In this document: piece by piece, positions 23,901 to 35,357 of the stretch
Position numbering within the stretch: position 1 is the first letter of the stretch
How the letters are laid out: each line of letters begins with the position of its first letter
Source of the DNA: Eopsaltria australis
Lineage: Eukaryota > Chordata > Aves > Passeriformes > Petroicidae
Direction of reading: 5' to 3'
Assembly (NCBI GenBank): GCA_034509425.1
Contig: JAVTVJ010000303.1
Span: 1,178,001-1,242,000, forward strand
Length of the DNA stretch: 64,000 bases
Notes under the pieces: model-generated
Told to the model about the DNA's origin: nothing
Database searches by the model: none
What the model saw: the letters and a program-made list of their open reading frames with translations, nothing else
Program-made: the position numbers and the translations under genes

Positions 23901-26050
23901 GCAGTGTAGGCTGGCCAGGCTGGCATGGTGCTCACTCTGCACAGGCAGGAAGAGCAGGCTTTGTTTGCTCCAGGGGTTCTCCTGGGCTTCTCCTAGCTCT
24001 CCCCATGACACGTTCACTCGCTGCCTCCCCGGCTCTGCTGCTGCCGCCGCTCTCGCTGGAGGTCACTGCTGGCCACTAAGCCTGGCTCTTTGTCACTTCC
24101 ACTCTCCAGGCAGAGCCTGATGTGCTGCTCACAAGGAGCAGCCTCTCCTGACAGCCAAGCTCCGTGTGCTGCTCCCTTTGGACAGGTGATTGATTCCTCT
24201 GTAATACTCTTAAATAGGAGCTGTATTGGGATCCAGGGCCATCTCCGGATCAGAGAGACAAGGTCTTTAGCAGTAATTGGGCCACCCTGTGTCAGGTGAA
24301 CTGCCCTGCTTATGGGCCAAATGCAAATGTCACTTGGTGTCACTGTTGGAGGGGATGAGCACAGCCTTGAGAGTGTCACTGGTTTGTGGGGCACAGGTTC
24401 CAGCCCTGCGCCTGAGAGAGCAGATCGTGCCAGCAGGGCTGAAATCATCGCTTGTGACACCGGTGGTCACAGATCATCAGGGCTCACAGGCAACAATGTG
24501 GGCATTTTTTTGTCATATGTTAAAATCCAGCTGTGCTCTGAAAGGTGCGGGGCATTCCAGATTCCCAGCTCCGGTGGCTCTGCCTGTGGAGGAGCACGGC
24601 AGGTGCTCTGGTGGCAGCCCCAGCGTGGCTCTCACATGGCCATGCTGCAGTCTAATGCACAGCAGCTTTTTAATGGTATTTATCCTTTTAATAAGTGTTC
24701 CACTAAGTGCCAACAAGAGGGCACTGTGGGGTGGAGGCAGTGCTGACACTGGGAGAGGTGCTGGTTTTCGGGAATAGTGGCTTTGCAGAGTTTTGGGGTT
24801 GGGTTTGCACCAAGGACATGTCCCTGCAGCCCTGTGCTGCAGCCCCGTGGGATGTGCTGCCATAGAAACCTTCCCAGATGTCTGCATGCAGCAGACCTGA
24901 GCTGGCTGTCACCCTGGCTGGCTGAATTTGGGTGTGTCTGTGTACATGGGTGTAGTTATCCCTGCGTGTATGCAGAGTGACATAAATCTGTTACATGATC
25001 TCACATAGCAGTCTGGAAGAATAAACTCTTCTGGCTTCTCTGGTGGGTGCTGCTGGTCACTGTGGAATCTTACTTCAGTCAGTCTAGGCTGACATCCTGG
25101 GACTGGGGAACTTTGTTCCCCCTGAGCCCAAGATAGTCCCAAAATCCTGCTTTGTTTTTCTTATCCAAAAGTCTTCTGACCCAGAACTAAAACAAACACC
25201 TGACATGGGAATAGCTCTGGCCTTGGCATGGGCTTCAGTGTGATGATGTACCCAAAGCAGACCTGTATGGTTTTAGTGGTTTGTTGGGGCATGATGATAA
25301 CTATTTGTACAGAGGCTTTAAAAATCGTTTGTAGTGAGGTCCCAGGAGCTGTCCTCCTCTGGTACATCCAGTCAAAAAATAAATCTTCTTTGTTTCAGCT
25401 TCCCAGGATTGTGCTCAGTGATCCTCATCTGCTCCTGCCCTACTCCTCTTCCTTGTTGTTTGCCCACTGCATCATCCCCTCATCCTTTATTATCCACACT
25501 GCTCTCCCTTTGCTGGATCCACCCACCAAGGTCTCTTAGGGCTTGCCTACGGCACACACTCAGATGGATGCTAGAGCCATTTACTCAGTTTTTAGCTGTT
25601 ATTTCTTTTCCAGTTGTGGTGATTTATTCAGCTCCTCTCACAGCTGATGGACTCTGTCAGTTCAGGGGTGTGACATAGTGCAAATGGCACTAATGAGGGA
25701 AAGTGCTCATCAGCTGGAACTCTGATGCTCTCTGGTCATTTGTTCTTGTTCCTTGGGCTGTAGGCAAGGCCTGTAGATAAAATACACCTTGGAGTCAGGC
25801 TCTGCCCTGCCATGGCCGGCATTCCAAGTGCTTCCCTCTGAGCCTGGGAGCACTCTCCCAGCCACACCACCGGGCGGGCAGCTGGGTCCCAGTAAGCACA
25901 TGTGCTGCTCTGGGCATTCCTGGCACCCTCCCCGGGCCCTGGCTACCCTTCCCAGCAGCAGCAGGCTTCAGAGCACCCAAGTAATCCTCTTGAGCCGACA
26001 GACACCTGATCAGCAGGTCCGGGGGGTTTTTATGCAGGCTTATATCCGAT
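20926..26050. other. Non-genic stretch: no gene recognised
   Basis: GC-richer DNA with overlapping frames on both strands (144 codons minus at 21324-21758, 128 codons minus at 22722-23108, 166 and 144 codons plus at 24277-24777). None carries a domain that I recognise. A modest AT-rich piece at about 21905-21985 (AAACTAAATTAGATGTC, CACTAATTCTGATAAA) could be a weak regulatory block. Nothing else is evident. Confidence 0.55.
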
Positions 26051-26190
26051 GAAATCTCCCAGTTTTACTTTAATTGCTGTTGGCAACATGTGGTCTCTGA
26101 TAAAAAACATATTTTCTGTCGAGATTGCATTCATCAGTTGGGCTAATTTTTCCTGGCCCTCCACCCATCAGAGCTTCTTTGGAAAGGGAA
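26050..26190. promoter_or_regulatory. Candidate non-coding element beside a CpG cluster
   Basis: Contains TTTACTTTAATTGCTGTTGG, CTCTGATAAAAAACATATTTTC, GAGATTGCATTCATCAG and GGGCTAATTTTTCC. It lies about 150 bp left of a short CpG-dense stretch, so it could be a promoter-proximal or enhancer part of one regulatory unit. Motif-level evidence only. Confidence 0.33.
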
Positions 26191-26229
26191 ACAGCAGCTT
26201 GTGGGTTAGCGGATGCCAGGCAACTGAAC

Positions 26230-26259
26230 AAAAAGAGAGAGAGGGAGAGGGGGGGAAAG
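26230..26259 (+). repeat. 30-bp pure purine tract
   Basis: An uninterrupted purine run (A-rich, then GAGA, then a run of seven G) between the AT-rich block on the left and the CpG-dense stretch on the right. Such tracts can form triplex or quadruplex structures and exclude nucleosomes. No function is demonstrated. Confidence 0.85.
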
Positions 26260-26344
26260 CAGCTCTGTGCCTGCCACAGGGCGTTTGCATGGAAAGCCCT
26301 GGAAGGGTTCCTGTTCCCCAGAGCCCTGCTGGTCTGGTGCACAC

Positions 26345-26490
26345 TCGGGTGACAGGATAGGGAGCGTGTGGCCCGTGGGCCCTGTGGCCGGCGCGGAGCC
26401 CACTCGGAGCCCGGCAGGCCCGTCGGGAGCCGTTGCGCAGACAGCTTGTGTGCCTGACACGCTGCCAGCACCAGAAGCTCGCCGGGTATT
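26345..26490. promoter_or_regulatory. Short CpG-dense stretch, possible promoter
   Basis: By eye about 15 CpG dinucleotides fall in 146 bp, close to the number expected from the local GC content, whereas the window generally looks CpG-depleted. The stretch is also stop-poor in several frames on both strands. A CAG/GTAATG donor-like site sits 65 bp to the right, with its GT at 26556. A small CpG-island promoter with a first exon on the plus strand would fit. A GC-biased conversion hotspot is the main alternative. Confidence 0.3.
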
Positions 26491-27569
26491 TCTGTCTTGG
26501 CAGATGCACGTTCTGTTGTAAAGGTCTGTTCAGCTCGTGCCTGCCTCGTTCCCAGGTAATGCTCAGCACAGGCTTGCAGCGGGGTTTTCATAGCTTGTAC
26601 TACGGGGCTTTTCCTTGACACCGGGAGAAAAGAGGGGAACTGGTGTATGATGCAACTCCAGCTGGATTGCTGTCAGGATGTGGTTTCCCAGATGTGCTGA
26701 TCCCAGCTCTCCATGCCAGCAGCTCCCAGGCTCTTGTGGGAATGCTGTGGGTGACCCTGTGTCTGCATGTGATTAAAAACTAAGACAAGAGGAAGAATGT
26801 TTGGTGGGCAGGCACTCTGCCACTTGCTGAGAATTGCTGTGTTGGCATAAACCACCCCCTGGGTTCTTGGGAACTCGCTCCAGAGGTGGCAGAAGTGGAG
26901 GGAAAAAAAAGAAGCTCAAAAAAATGGATTAACATTAGTTTTGAAGCAAAGCTGAAATGTTTGCAGGGCTTGCATGCTGGTGTCCATATGTCTCTTTTCA
27001 ATTGCATGTGCTGGAAGAAAAAATGGCAACGTGTAAAGGGATTTGTTAAAGTGGAGAAAGGGAAGCGCCATGTGCTCTGAGGCTACGGGAGAGAGCAGGG
27101 ACCACCCAGCCCCTTCCCTCCGAGGAAAATGCATGTCATTCCAAAGTCCCTAACTTGAGAGTAATGGCTATTGGTTTCACGTGAAGCAGCATTCCTGTGT
27201 TTTCCCCTGCCCAAGGAATGAAGGAGCAGAGTATTGTCTGCTCCCCAGCCCCATGCGCCGCCCAGACCGTTCAGTGAGGAGCCTGAAGACAAATAGCAGC
27301 CTGCTCCCTTGAGGGGATGGCTCCCACAGTCCTGCCTGCCTGTTTTTCCAATGTTTTTCATTCCTAGATGCAGACTGACTCAGCCTTGTGCTAATAAAAG
27401 CCCCTTTCTACCCAAATGCAGGCTTCCATCATGTGCAGGGGATGGCAGCGCTCCCGCTGACTCTGGGGAGGGCAGGCCTGGGCCATCTGTCCCTGCCGCT
27501 CCCAGAGCCACGCACGCTCCACATCCCGCATATCCCTCCCACAAACCGGTGCCACTCCGTGCAGCAGTG

Positions 27570-27760
27570 CCTGCGTTTCCTGAATGGATTCATAATCCAT
27601 CCAATACGGTACATTCGGAATGTGTTACAAAAAGGACAGATTTACAGGAGACAATCTGCCTTCATGATGATTGCATATTGTGGCATTTCTAGTCCATATG
27701 GATCAGTAAGACTTGGATAGCAGGCATTTGACCTTCAAAATCATGCAAATGTGAAACCAG
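27570..27760. promoter_or_regulatory. Candidate conserved non-coding element with ATGGATT dyad
   Basis: At 27584-27600 the palindrome ATGGATT-CAT-AATCCAT joins two bicoid-class half sites. It is followed by ATGATGATTGCATATTG, AGTCCATATGG and AAATCATGCAAATGTG, which holds an exact octamer. The frames that run through this region are not maintained on one side and look like chance. Together with 27930-28080 it forms a composite regulatory candidate. Confidence 0.42.
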
Positions 27761-27929
27761 ACTTCCATTTTTTACAACTGGGAAAGTCACAGTGTGGGTT
27801 CTTCATCTGATTTGGGAGGCATTGATTAAAATACAGTTTGACTTCAGAAATTACTGAGATTTTCATACTGCCTTTTTGCAAAGCCGTGGCTCCAGATCTT
27901 TCTCCCTCCTTCCTCACCCCTCCTGGCTA

Positions 27930-28080
27930 AGCCTGACTCATTAACGCCTGTGACTCAATTGATCATTTCAGAGAGAAGTTGCTAATTTAGAGCCACGGGC
28001 TAACTATAAACAAGATTTTAAACCTTTTTGCTCCCGCCATAGTTAATCTGTGGTAATAACTCCTGAGAGCCTCTGAAAAG
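27930..28080. promoter_or_regulatory. Candidate conserved non-coding element
   Basis: A compact block with GACTCATTAACGCC, GACTCAATTGATCATTTC, TTGCTAATTTAGAGCC, CTAACTATAAACAAG (forkhead-like) and ATAGTTAATCTGTGGTAATAAC (TGTGGT is a RUNX core). Texture and complexity are typical of deeply conserved vertebrate enhancers. I do not recognise the specific element or its target gene. Confidence 0.44.
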
Positions 28081-30611
28081 GTCTGAGTGTGGCTTTCTGT
28101 CAACAGCATTAGGGAACTGTACATTTTCTCACTGAGAAACCTTGGCCGTGCCAGATCCAATCAGGGTGTTGGGAGCAGCATTAACCTCCTGGTTTGCAGA
28201 AGAGCTCCTTGGGTTGTAGGGAGGTTCTGCTGGGGCTTGAGGGTGGTTTGGTCTGGGCTCACAGTGCTTGTGTTGCCTTCGTGGTTTGCTGAGCTGGGCT
28301 GGGAAGGAAGGACTCTTGGCTCTGCCCAGTTTATGCCCCATGTGCCCAGCCTGGGCAGGGCTGCTGTTTGCCTGCTTTCACCACCCCTGCACCTGCAAGC
28401 TTTGTCTTGCTGGTGGTGTATCCTCACAAGAAATCCTATCCAAACTCCTTCACTGGAATCATTCAGTTTGCCCAGTTCCTCCTTTGTCAAGTTAAAAAAC
28501 CCAAGCCCAAGATAGCATATCTTTCACAGTATTTTGGCTAGAGCCTGAAGACACAATTTACTTGTACCACATGCTTCCACAGAGCTGTCTTGTGCACTCC
28601 AGAAGGAACGTGTTCAGGCTGAGACCAGAATCCATCCTGGTGCAGGGCAAAGGGAGAACCGGAGATGCCCAAAACATGAGTGGCTTTAGTTTAGTTTGTC
28701 TGATTTTCCAGTCATTCTGTGGGTTTGGATTGGTAATTCTGTGAGTTTCTTCTTTTGATGTGTTTTTTTCCAGTTCCTCCCTAGTCTTGATGCATCTACA
28801 GAACTTTGTGCCAACTATATACGCTTCACACCCTTGTACAGGGACAGCCATGGCAGGGCTGGCTCTGCAACCCAGTGTGTCTGGAGACAGTGTGTCCAGG
28901 GAATGGTAAAGAGGGAAAGGTTTTATGTGGTCTAGTGTAGTGGTTTTTTTAAGAAAATTTCTGTTTTTTTCAGTTTTAAAATTAACTCATAGACAGAAGT
29001 TTCTGAAGTTTCAGTAATTTAGTGGCCATATGCCACAGAACTGTTTCCTGCTGTGAAATCTGTCATGGACAAAGAATTGAAAACAGAAGGAAAACCTACA
29101 CTAATATCACCAGCTCTGTGGAGAAGAAAGAAGGAGTCCTAGGCTCTGGACACTGGCAGTCCAAAGCAGTAATTAAGGGCAAATGTCTGCCTTTGTCAGT
29201 GAAGGAGCACTCGAAGGAAATGTGTTTCCCCAGCAGGAGCAGAGGGTCCAGAAACTGCTGTCAGCTGATTGTTCCCCACAAACAGAACCACTGTATTTCA
29301 GGGTACACTCTGCACTAAGGGCAGCAATACCTGAGGCACGTGTACTTCCCTGGCCTAAGCAGGCCTGGGCATCTCAGCTGTTCCTTGAGCTCCCTGGACA
29401 CAGTCCTGGCAAATTAAAAGGAAGAGATTCCCCCGAGACTGTGCAGACTTTATCCCAGCACCCATTTACCTGGATTTACCTTGCTTTGTGACCTTAACAA
29501 CAGACATGCTTTTCCTTTGGGTCTAAATAATTCTGACAAAAGTGGCTGCAGAAGGTTGGGGTTGATAGGCTTTCTTTTTTTTTCTTTCTGTAAAATCTCC
29601 TTTTTAGCAGAATCGACCAGGGGTATGACTGGACAAAAAATAGAAAATGATAGGATCATTTTCCTCTGCATTTTCTTAGTTCTGTTACATTTTGAATGGC
29701 ACAAACTATTTTTTGTAATGGATTGAAGCAAACGGTTGTTTTTCCTTAGTTCTGCCTGTGAGCCGGCAAGTGCCACCATGCAGTGCTCTCAGCTCCTGCC
29801 TCCAGGGCTCTGGTCTGGCACTGCCAGGAGGGACCGGTTTGCTGGCACCAGAGCCTGGGAAGCCTTTGTCCAGCCCATCAGCACCAGCCCTGGGCAGAAC
29901 AGGGAGCTGGCAGCTCCTGGTCTTCTGCACTGAGCTGCAAATGGGGGGTAAAACCAGGGGTGAGGAGCTGGCGTAGGGCCCCTGTGTCCTGCATTGGGCA
30001 GCTGGACAGGGAGTGTCTGTTTTCCCATTCCTGCAGCACAGGCATGTGCTTTGGGCATTCAGCTGGTCATTGTCAGAGAGCAAGTAAATCAGGGTTTTTA
30101 CCAGGAATGTTCCATCCTCAGCCACTTGCTTTCGTGGTGTCTGTTGTTATCAGCTACTGCTGACTGGTAAAGCAACAGACCTTAAAGATAATGATATTTG
30201 TTGGAACATGTTTGTCAGGCAGCCAGCTTTCCTCTTACAGTGGCTTTTATTCTCCCTAAAGCGCTACTTGTGCTTAACTCCTGCTGCTCCTGCTCTCCCA
30301 GAGCTGTTCCCGTCCCCACAGCCCCTGCATCACTGTCAGCACGACAAACCTGGAAAACCTGGCCAGGGCTGGAGAAGTCCTGCAAACAACCTTTCCAAAA
30401 ACTGAGGGCAAGTGGACACGCAAAGTGCTGTGTCTCTTAGTCATAAGAGTTGCTGGTTGCTGTGTTTATTCAATACACAGGTATCAGCTTTTAAGGGCAG
30501 AAATGTTTGGGTACCGGATGAAATTTACGGAAACTCTCCAAACGGAAACTTGACTTTATTCTCCCTCTGTGACTGCCTCTTATACAGACACAGAGATACA
30601 TCTGTTTTGAG

Positions 30612-30857
30612 GCTCTCAGCGGGCCGTGGCTCAGTTGCCATGATTTTGCTGCTCCCAGCAGGCTGTGGGTCAGTCATTGCCATTTTGTGTAAGAATATGG
30701 GTCAGTCACTGCCTTTTTGTGGCTCTCAGCAGTCTTTGAGTCACTTCCCACCATTCTGGGGCTCTAAGCACTCTTTGGGTCACTTCCCCCATTCTGGGGC
30801 TCTGAGAGGTTCATGGGTCACTTCCCACCATTCTGGGGCAGGCCATGGATCAGCCCC
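30612..30857 (+). repeat. 39-bp minisatellite, six units plus a partial one
   Basis: Units start at 30612, 30651, 30690, 30722, 30761, 30799 and 30838. Most are 39 bp. The third is shortened to 32 bp, the fifth is 38 bp, and the last is a 20-bp partial. The common pattern begins GCTCTCAGCA, continues with a TTTGGGTCA-type core and ends CCATTCTGGG or CCATTTTGTG. The right-hand units (fourth to sixth) are most alike, which suggests recent growth at that end. Because 39 is a multiple of three, a 13-residue repeat appears in one plus-strand frame (30412-30921, 169 codons). That is most simply a consequence of the period. Confidence 0.92.
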
Positions 30858-31884
30858 AGAGGGAGAGGAGATGTGGAAAGAGGATGTGAAGATGTCAGCG
30901 GTGGAACAGGGTAGAGTGTGACACAGATCTCAAGCTGCAAACAGTGACAGGTACTACAAACTGAGCACCTCCCAAATATTGAGCAGAGTCAGGTAGGTTT
31001 CTTGTTTCTTACCACATCAGGCTGGCTGGCTGTCCCCTTTTCCAGGGCACACATACCAGACTTTCTAAGCTGTCCTGTGTATCTGTTATCAGGAGAGCTG
31101 CTCTCTGTCAGGGCAGCAGTGAGATCTGATCTAGCTCTTCAACTGGAATTTTGGCTTCTGTTTCCTCTGAAAACCTGCTCTGCCTCTCTCCCAGCTCTCC
31201 TTGGGCATCCAATCATTCTACTAAGTACAGTGGACAAGGGATTCTTTGAGAAGAGTTCCCTGGGTTGTGATTCTCTGGAGGAGTGTTGTTGGCACTGTTT
31301 TCCACACTGGTACCAGCACACATCCAGTTGGCATCCCTCACACTGCTGGGGAACATTTAGAGGCAGGATTGCTCTCAGGGAGAGAAACTGAGCTTTTGCT
31401 GTGAATAGAGATTAACCTTTGGGTTAGTGTAGTGTCTGGACCATGCTGGGGGGAAAAAACAATAATTTTCTTCAGTGCTTAACACCCTTCTGGTCGGCAA
31501 AATCTACCTTGGCAGATTCTGACTACTTCTGGCTTCACAAGTGTGTGTACATTTTGGGTGGCTGAGTTTCCATGGAAATTCAGTGCACCCATCAGGTTCT
31601 GAAATGGCTGCACGTGCAGTCTGATTTTGAAAACAATTGTTGACTTGTCTTTTTTTTTAATGCCACCTTTTGATAGAATTGGCCCATTCTCTTTGTAAGC
31701 TGTGGAAGAGCAGTTTCCTAAGCAAGCAGGCTCCAGAAGTTTCTGCTCCCCAGGCAGACACTTTTTCAGGTATTGTAAAAGTCGCTGTGGGAGAAGCTGC
31801 AGGACTTCAGGGCTGGCAATGGGGACGCTTCCAAGTGTTCACGTGTGCTTCTGAACAGCTCCAGACGAGTTGTTTGGTTCCAGT

Positions 31885-32005
31885 GGGTCAATAATCTGCA
31901 TTTTTAGAAGAACTTTAATATATATTTACGTAATCTGCCTTTTAACAAGTACTTAATCGTGCATTTACATGATAGATCATAATGGCACCAAAGAAACTGT
32001 TATTG
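31885..32005. promoter_or_regulatory. Candidate non-coding element
   Basis: A small AT-rich block with GTCAATAATCTGC, CTTTAATATATATTTACG, AACAAGTACTTAATCG, TTTACATGATAGATC and ATAATGG, bounded by GC-richer DNA on both sides. Its composition resembles the stronger blocks, but it is short. Confidence 0.34.
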
Positions 32006-32369
32006 TCTGTTATTGTCTCCTACAGACTTCCATGAGGGATTTTTTTCCTGTTTCAGGTTGGTGTTTGTGCATCTGACAGTGAAGGGACCAGCAGTGGGGC
32101 TCTCAGTACAGGCAAGAGCACTGCACCAGAGCCAGGCAGGGAAAGGCTTTTCCTGCTCTCCTCCCTGGCTGTGCAAAGCTGCTGTGCATGCAGAGGGGTT
32201 GTCCTGAACCAGCCCCTGCTGCTGGATTGGGTTTGGGATGGTCTGGGCTGTTCTGCTGGAGCCTGGGCTTGGCCAGGGCTGTGTCACTGTGGGTTAATGC
32301 CCATCCTCTGAGGAGCCCGCTTCCCAGGCCTCAGTCCCTGTTCTCCTGCCGATTACCTCCTAAGCACTG

Positions 32370-32500
32370 TAATAACTCGGGTAAACTGCCGGGACAACGA
32401 TGCTGTCTGGAGATCCTGCATCTGCCTGCCTTAATCAGCTTCCTCCCTTGAACAGGAATTTAAATAATGAGTCAATTAACGTTCTCAAATGCCAATGAGA
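32370..32500. promoter_or_regulatory. Candidate non-coding element
   Basis: Contains GTAATAACTCGGG, GCCTTAATCAGC, GAATTTAAATAATGAGTCAATTAACG and CCAATGAGATG. The AATGAGTCAATTAAC stretch joins an AP-1-like core (TGAGTCA) to a homeodomain core. Unusually for an AT-rich block it also holds several CpGs. Motif evidence only. Confidence 0.34.
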
Positions 32501-32934
32501 TGCAGAAGAGATGGGTGGAGGTAGGAGCAGTGTGAGCTGTTCCAATACTGGATTTTATGAGGAGTCACACACTAGAGCACCCAACTGATTATATGTCCCA
32601 CACAGACGTGCCCACCTGGCACTACTCCTGCTCCCCATGCCCAGCTCACCAGAAAAGGCGCCTTTTCCAGAGGGATGTAAACCTTTCTGCACAGGCCAGA
32701 CATGTCACACACCTGCAGGCAGCCAGATGGTCTTTCCACAGGGCGTGGCAGTTTTGTTTTTTTGATGGGGGCCTTAAAAATGCAAAAGAAAGCCCAACCT
32801 CTGTATCTTCAATTCTGCTTCCTCCATGCTGAGGATCATTTAATTCATCCCTGCAACCTGCACAGATTATTTTGGCAAGTGCCTAATCTTTTCTTTGTTG
32901 CTTTGACTTCACCTGTGCTCAGGCAGCACTTCAA

Positions 32935-33040
32935 CTCTTCTTACCACACTTCACTTATTCTAAACTGTAGCAATAACTAATAATAACTAAATCAGCACCA
33001 TAACTTGTGGGATTTCCTTTTATTTTACAAACGAAATGCA
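32935..33040. promoter_or_regulatory. AT-rich block, weak regulatory candidate
   Basis: Includes three AATAACTAA-type words in succession (GCAATAACTAATAATAACTAAATCAG) and CTTTTATTTTACAAACG. The near-repetition of AATAACTAA may be simple-sequence drift rather than selection. Confidence 0.22.
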
Positions 33041-34164
33041 GGCTGGTAGGGCTGAGAAGTGATCTGAGATATAAAAATGGCTGGAAGGAAAAGAATGGTC
33101 CCTAAATTTTAAGTAGTAACATTTCAGTTCTTCTTCTTCTACCTCTCTTCTCCACAAAAACAGTTTTGGTTGCTTTTTGTCCTGCGGAGAATTCATGTAA
33201 TTTGTAATCTGATCTCCAGAAGAAGCAGACAGGTAGTGAGGAAAACATGTTTCCTGTGCTCCTCTGACTTGCTGTTTTGTGGACTTTACTCAGCCCATGA
33301 AGCACTGCTACAGCAATAATGTCCTTAATGTCCCGAATGCCAGAGCTGTGCCGGCCATAAACACAGGTGGAGCACTCCACGGCTGGGGATATTTGCCATC
33401 CCGAAAGAGAGCATGGCTGTTCCCCCTGCCTTTGGTGGGAATCTCTCATGCTGGATGAGTCTGTGATCATCCTCACTTGTGACAGAACCAGGAACTGCTT
33501 GAGCATGTGGCACACAGGGGTGAGCCACGTTTTGGTCAGTAATTCCTGTTGACCCCCAAAAGGGGTCTGCTGGTGGGGTGCTGGTAAATCTGAAACCTCC
33601 TTCAGCCCTGTATCTGTGCACAGAGACTGTGACTAAAGACTGTTCTAGGATGCATAGAGGTAAAGGCCAGGGGATGGAGCTGTGCATCGTGGCTGCTCCA
33701 CCAGGTCCCAGCGAATCCCCCCTTCAGTTACTCCTGTGTTGGTGACTTAGAGAAGCCCAGTGCAGTTATTCCACCTGATGGCAGCAGCAGAGCATCCAGG
33801 TAAATAAAGATCACAGCCTGATTGAGAAATGAAGTTGGACCTCAGTCAGATCTAATCAGGGTTAGCTCACCTAGAAACTTCACCACTCAGCGTATGCAGC
33901 ACTCGGTTACCTTCCCTCCTCCTGGTGAATTGTGAGCAAGGGTGTGAGGCTCTGGCCGGGGCTTGGGTGGGGATTTGCTGCTGTGCAGTGTTGTCATGGG
34001 GTCAGTCCCTTCAGAGGAGTCCCTCCCTGGGTCTGTGGGAGAAACAGGGACTCACCAGGGCCTCCAGCACTTGGCCCCAGGTATATTGGTATCCAATGGC
34101 TTGTGAAAGCACAGACCTTCCCAGCTTCCTCTCTAGTAACAACCTGTATGTGGAACACATTATC

Positions 34165-34340
34165 CCTGTCTGTCAGGAGCCCTGCCTAATTGCAATGGGA
34201 AATGTAACGTTATCCTTTAACTTCCCATTTATGAAGCAATTTACAGTGGAAATGGGGACTGCGTGATGGCCTTTCAGAAAGGAGCTGCAGTGCTGGAAAA
34301 AGCACACAATTTAACAACTGACACATCTAATTGTGAGGCG
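34165..34340. promoter_or_regulatory. Candidate conserved non-coding element
   Basis: Carries GCCTAATTGCAATGGG, GTAACGTTATCC, CTTTAACTTCCCATTTATG, GAAGCAATTTACAG, CACACAATTTAAC and CACATCTAATTGTG. GCAAT/CAATT words recur at short intervals. It lies at the left edge of a chance minus-strand frame of 200 codons. Reasonable enhancer candidate, not proven. Confidence 0.36.
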
Positions 34341-35311
34341 GAGGAGGAGCACTGGTTAAATATTCCCTCATTTGCTTGCCCTCTGTGTGGAATATGCTAC
34401 TGGTTGTTACTGCAGCCATTGAACTTATAGGACAGGTGAAGCCCAGGGTGCCACAGCAGCTCTGCCAAGGAGCCTGGTTACAGTAGAGAGAGGCAAATTG
34501 CTCCGACTTGGATATTTGTATTTGGTCTGAAATGTGTTCAAAGCATGCAGGGCTTGTTTCTAGGGTAGGATAGAATAGAATGAACTCCTGATGAAGGTCA
34601 GAGGAGCCAAGCATGCCCACAGGTTGGTCAGGCTGCCCCAAGGTGGTGAGCTGGGTGGTGTGCTCAGCAGTGGGAACATGGAACTCCTCTAGGATTTCCA
34701 GTGCCACTTCCTGAGCAGAAAATGCCAGATGGATTTCTGCAGATAGGCAAAGCAGGATGCTTACTCTGGTTCTGGTCAGCAGAGATGGGGCTGGCCAGCC
34801 TGGGAGTCCTGAGAGCATCTGCAGGGTAGATGACCTGCTAGTATTTGTGCCTTTGCACTTTGTCCACATGTTTTCCATCCTGCTCAGCATTTCCCATTGA
34901 AGGAATTGGCCATTATAGGAGTTGGACATCGCTGTGAAGCCGCCAGCAACCGAATATAGACATGTGATGCTTTTTCCTCACCTGTTTGCTTCACTCTTGC
35001 TGTGGCTCAGCTTTTGCTGCCTCCCCTGTTTATCTCAATCATTTGTGAATGATTTGAGGCTTTCAGAAATGCACTTTCCATAGCCAGTAGCCAGAGGTGT
35101 TATTTCTACCAGGATATATTTTCTGTCTCTTTTCCTCCTGTGTCTCCATGTGTCATTCCAAGGCAGAGTGAGCGATACACTCTGCCACAGCTCGGTGGAT
35201 TAGTCGCTGACCTTTTGCTGGGGGATTCTCTCTGATGTAGCCTCAGCTCACAGTTGAAGTGCAGCTGCTTCCGTGCCCACCAGTGAGTGCAGGAGCTGGC
35301 ATACTCCTGAT

Positions 35312-35357
35312 GAGTTTCTGTGTCTCTTCTGTGTGAGTTTCTGTGTCTCTTCTGTGC
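35312..35357 (+). repeat. 23-bp tandem duplication
   Basis: Two adjacent copies of GAGTTTCTGTGTCTCTTCTG plus three bases, starting at 35312 and 35335. They are identical except for the final base. This is a recent-looking slippage duplication in pyrimidine-rich DNA with no linked feature. Confidence 0.9.

Larger units (their letters stand above)
28081..34160. other. Non-genic stretch: no gene recognised
   Basis: No gene is recognised. Frames cluster at 28087-28515 (142 codons plus) and 29706-30163 (139 codons minus, 126 plus) in stop-poor sequence. The 39-bp minisatellite at 30612-30857 is listed separately, as are AT-rich candidates at 31885-32005, 32370-32500 and 32935-33040. A short hairpin-forming GACCCC/GGGGTC pair lies at 33551-33567. 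The rest shows nothing further. Confidence 0.55.

Noticed and set aside
34564..34585. GGATAGAATAGAATGAA as part of a pentamer satellite or CR1 tail
   Set aside because: Only two repeats of TAGAA; too short to call.
34327..34929. 200-codon minus-strand open frame
   Set aside because: No recognisable domain, no convincing splice sites, and the right half lies in ordinary mixed-composition DNA; within the tail of chance frame lengths when GC content is considered.
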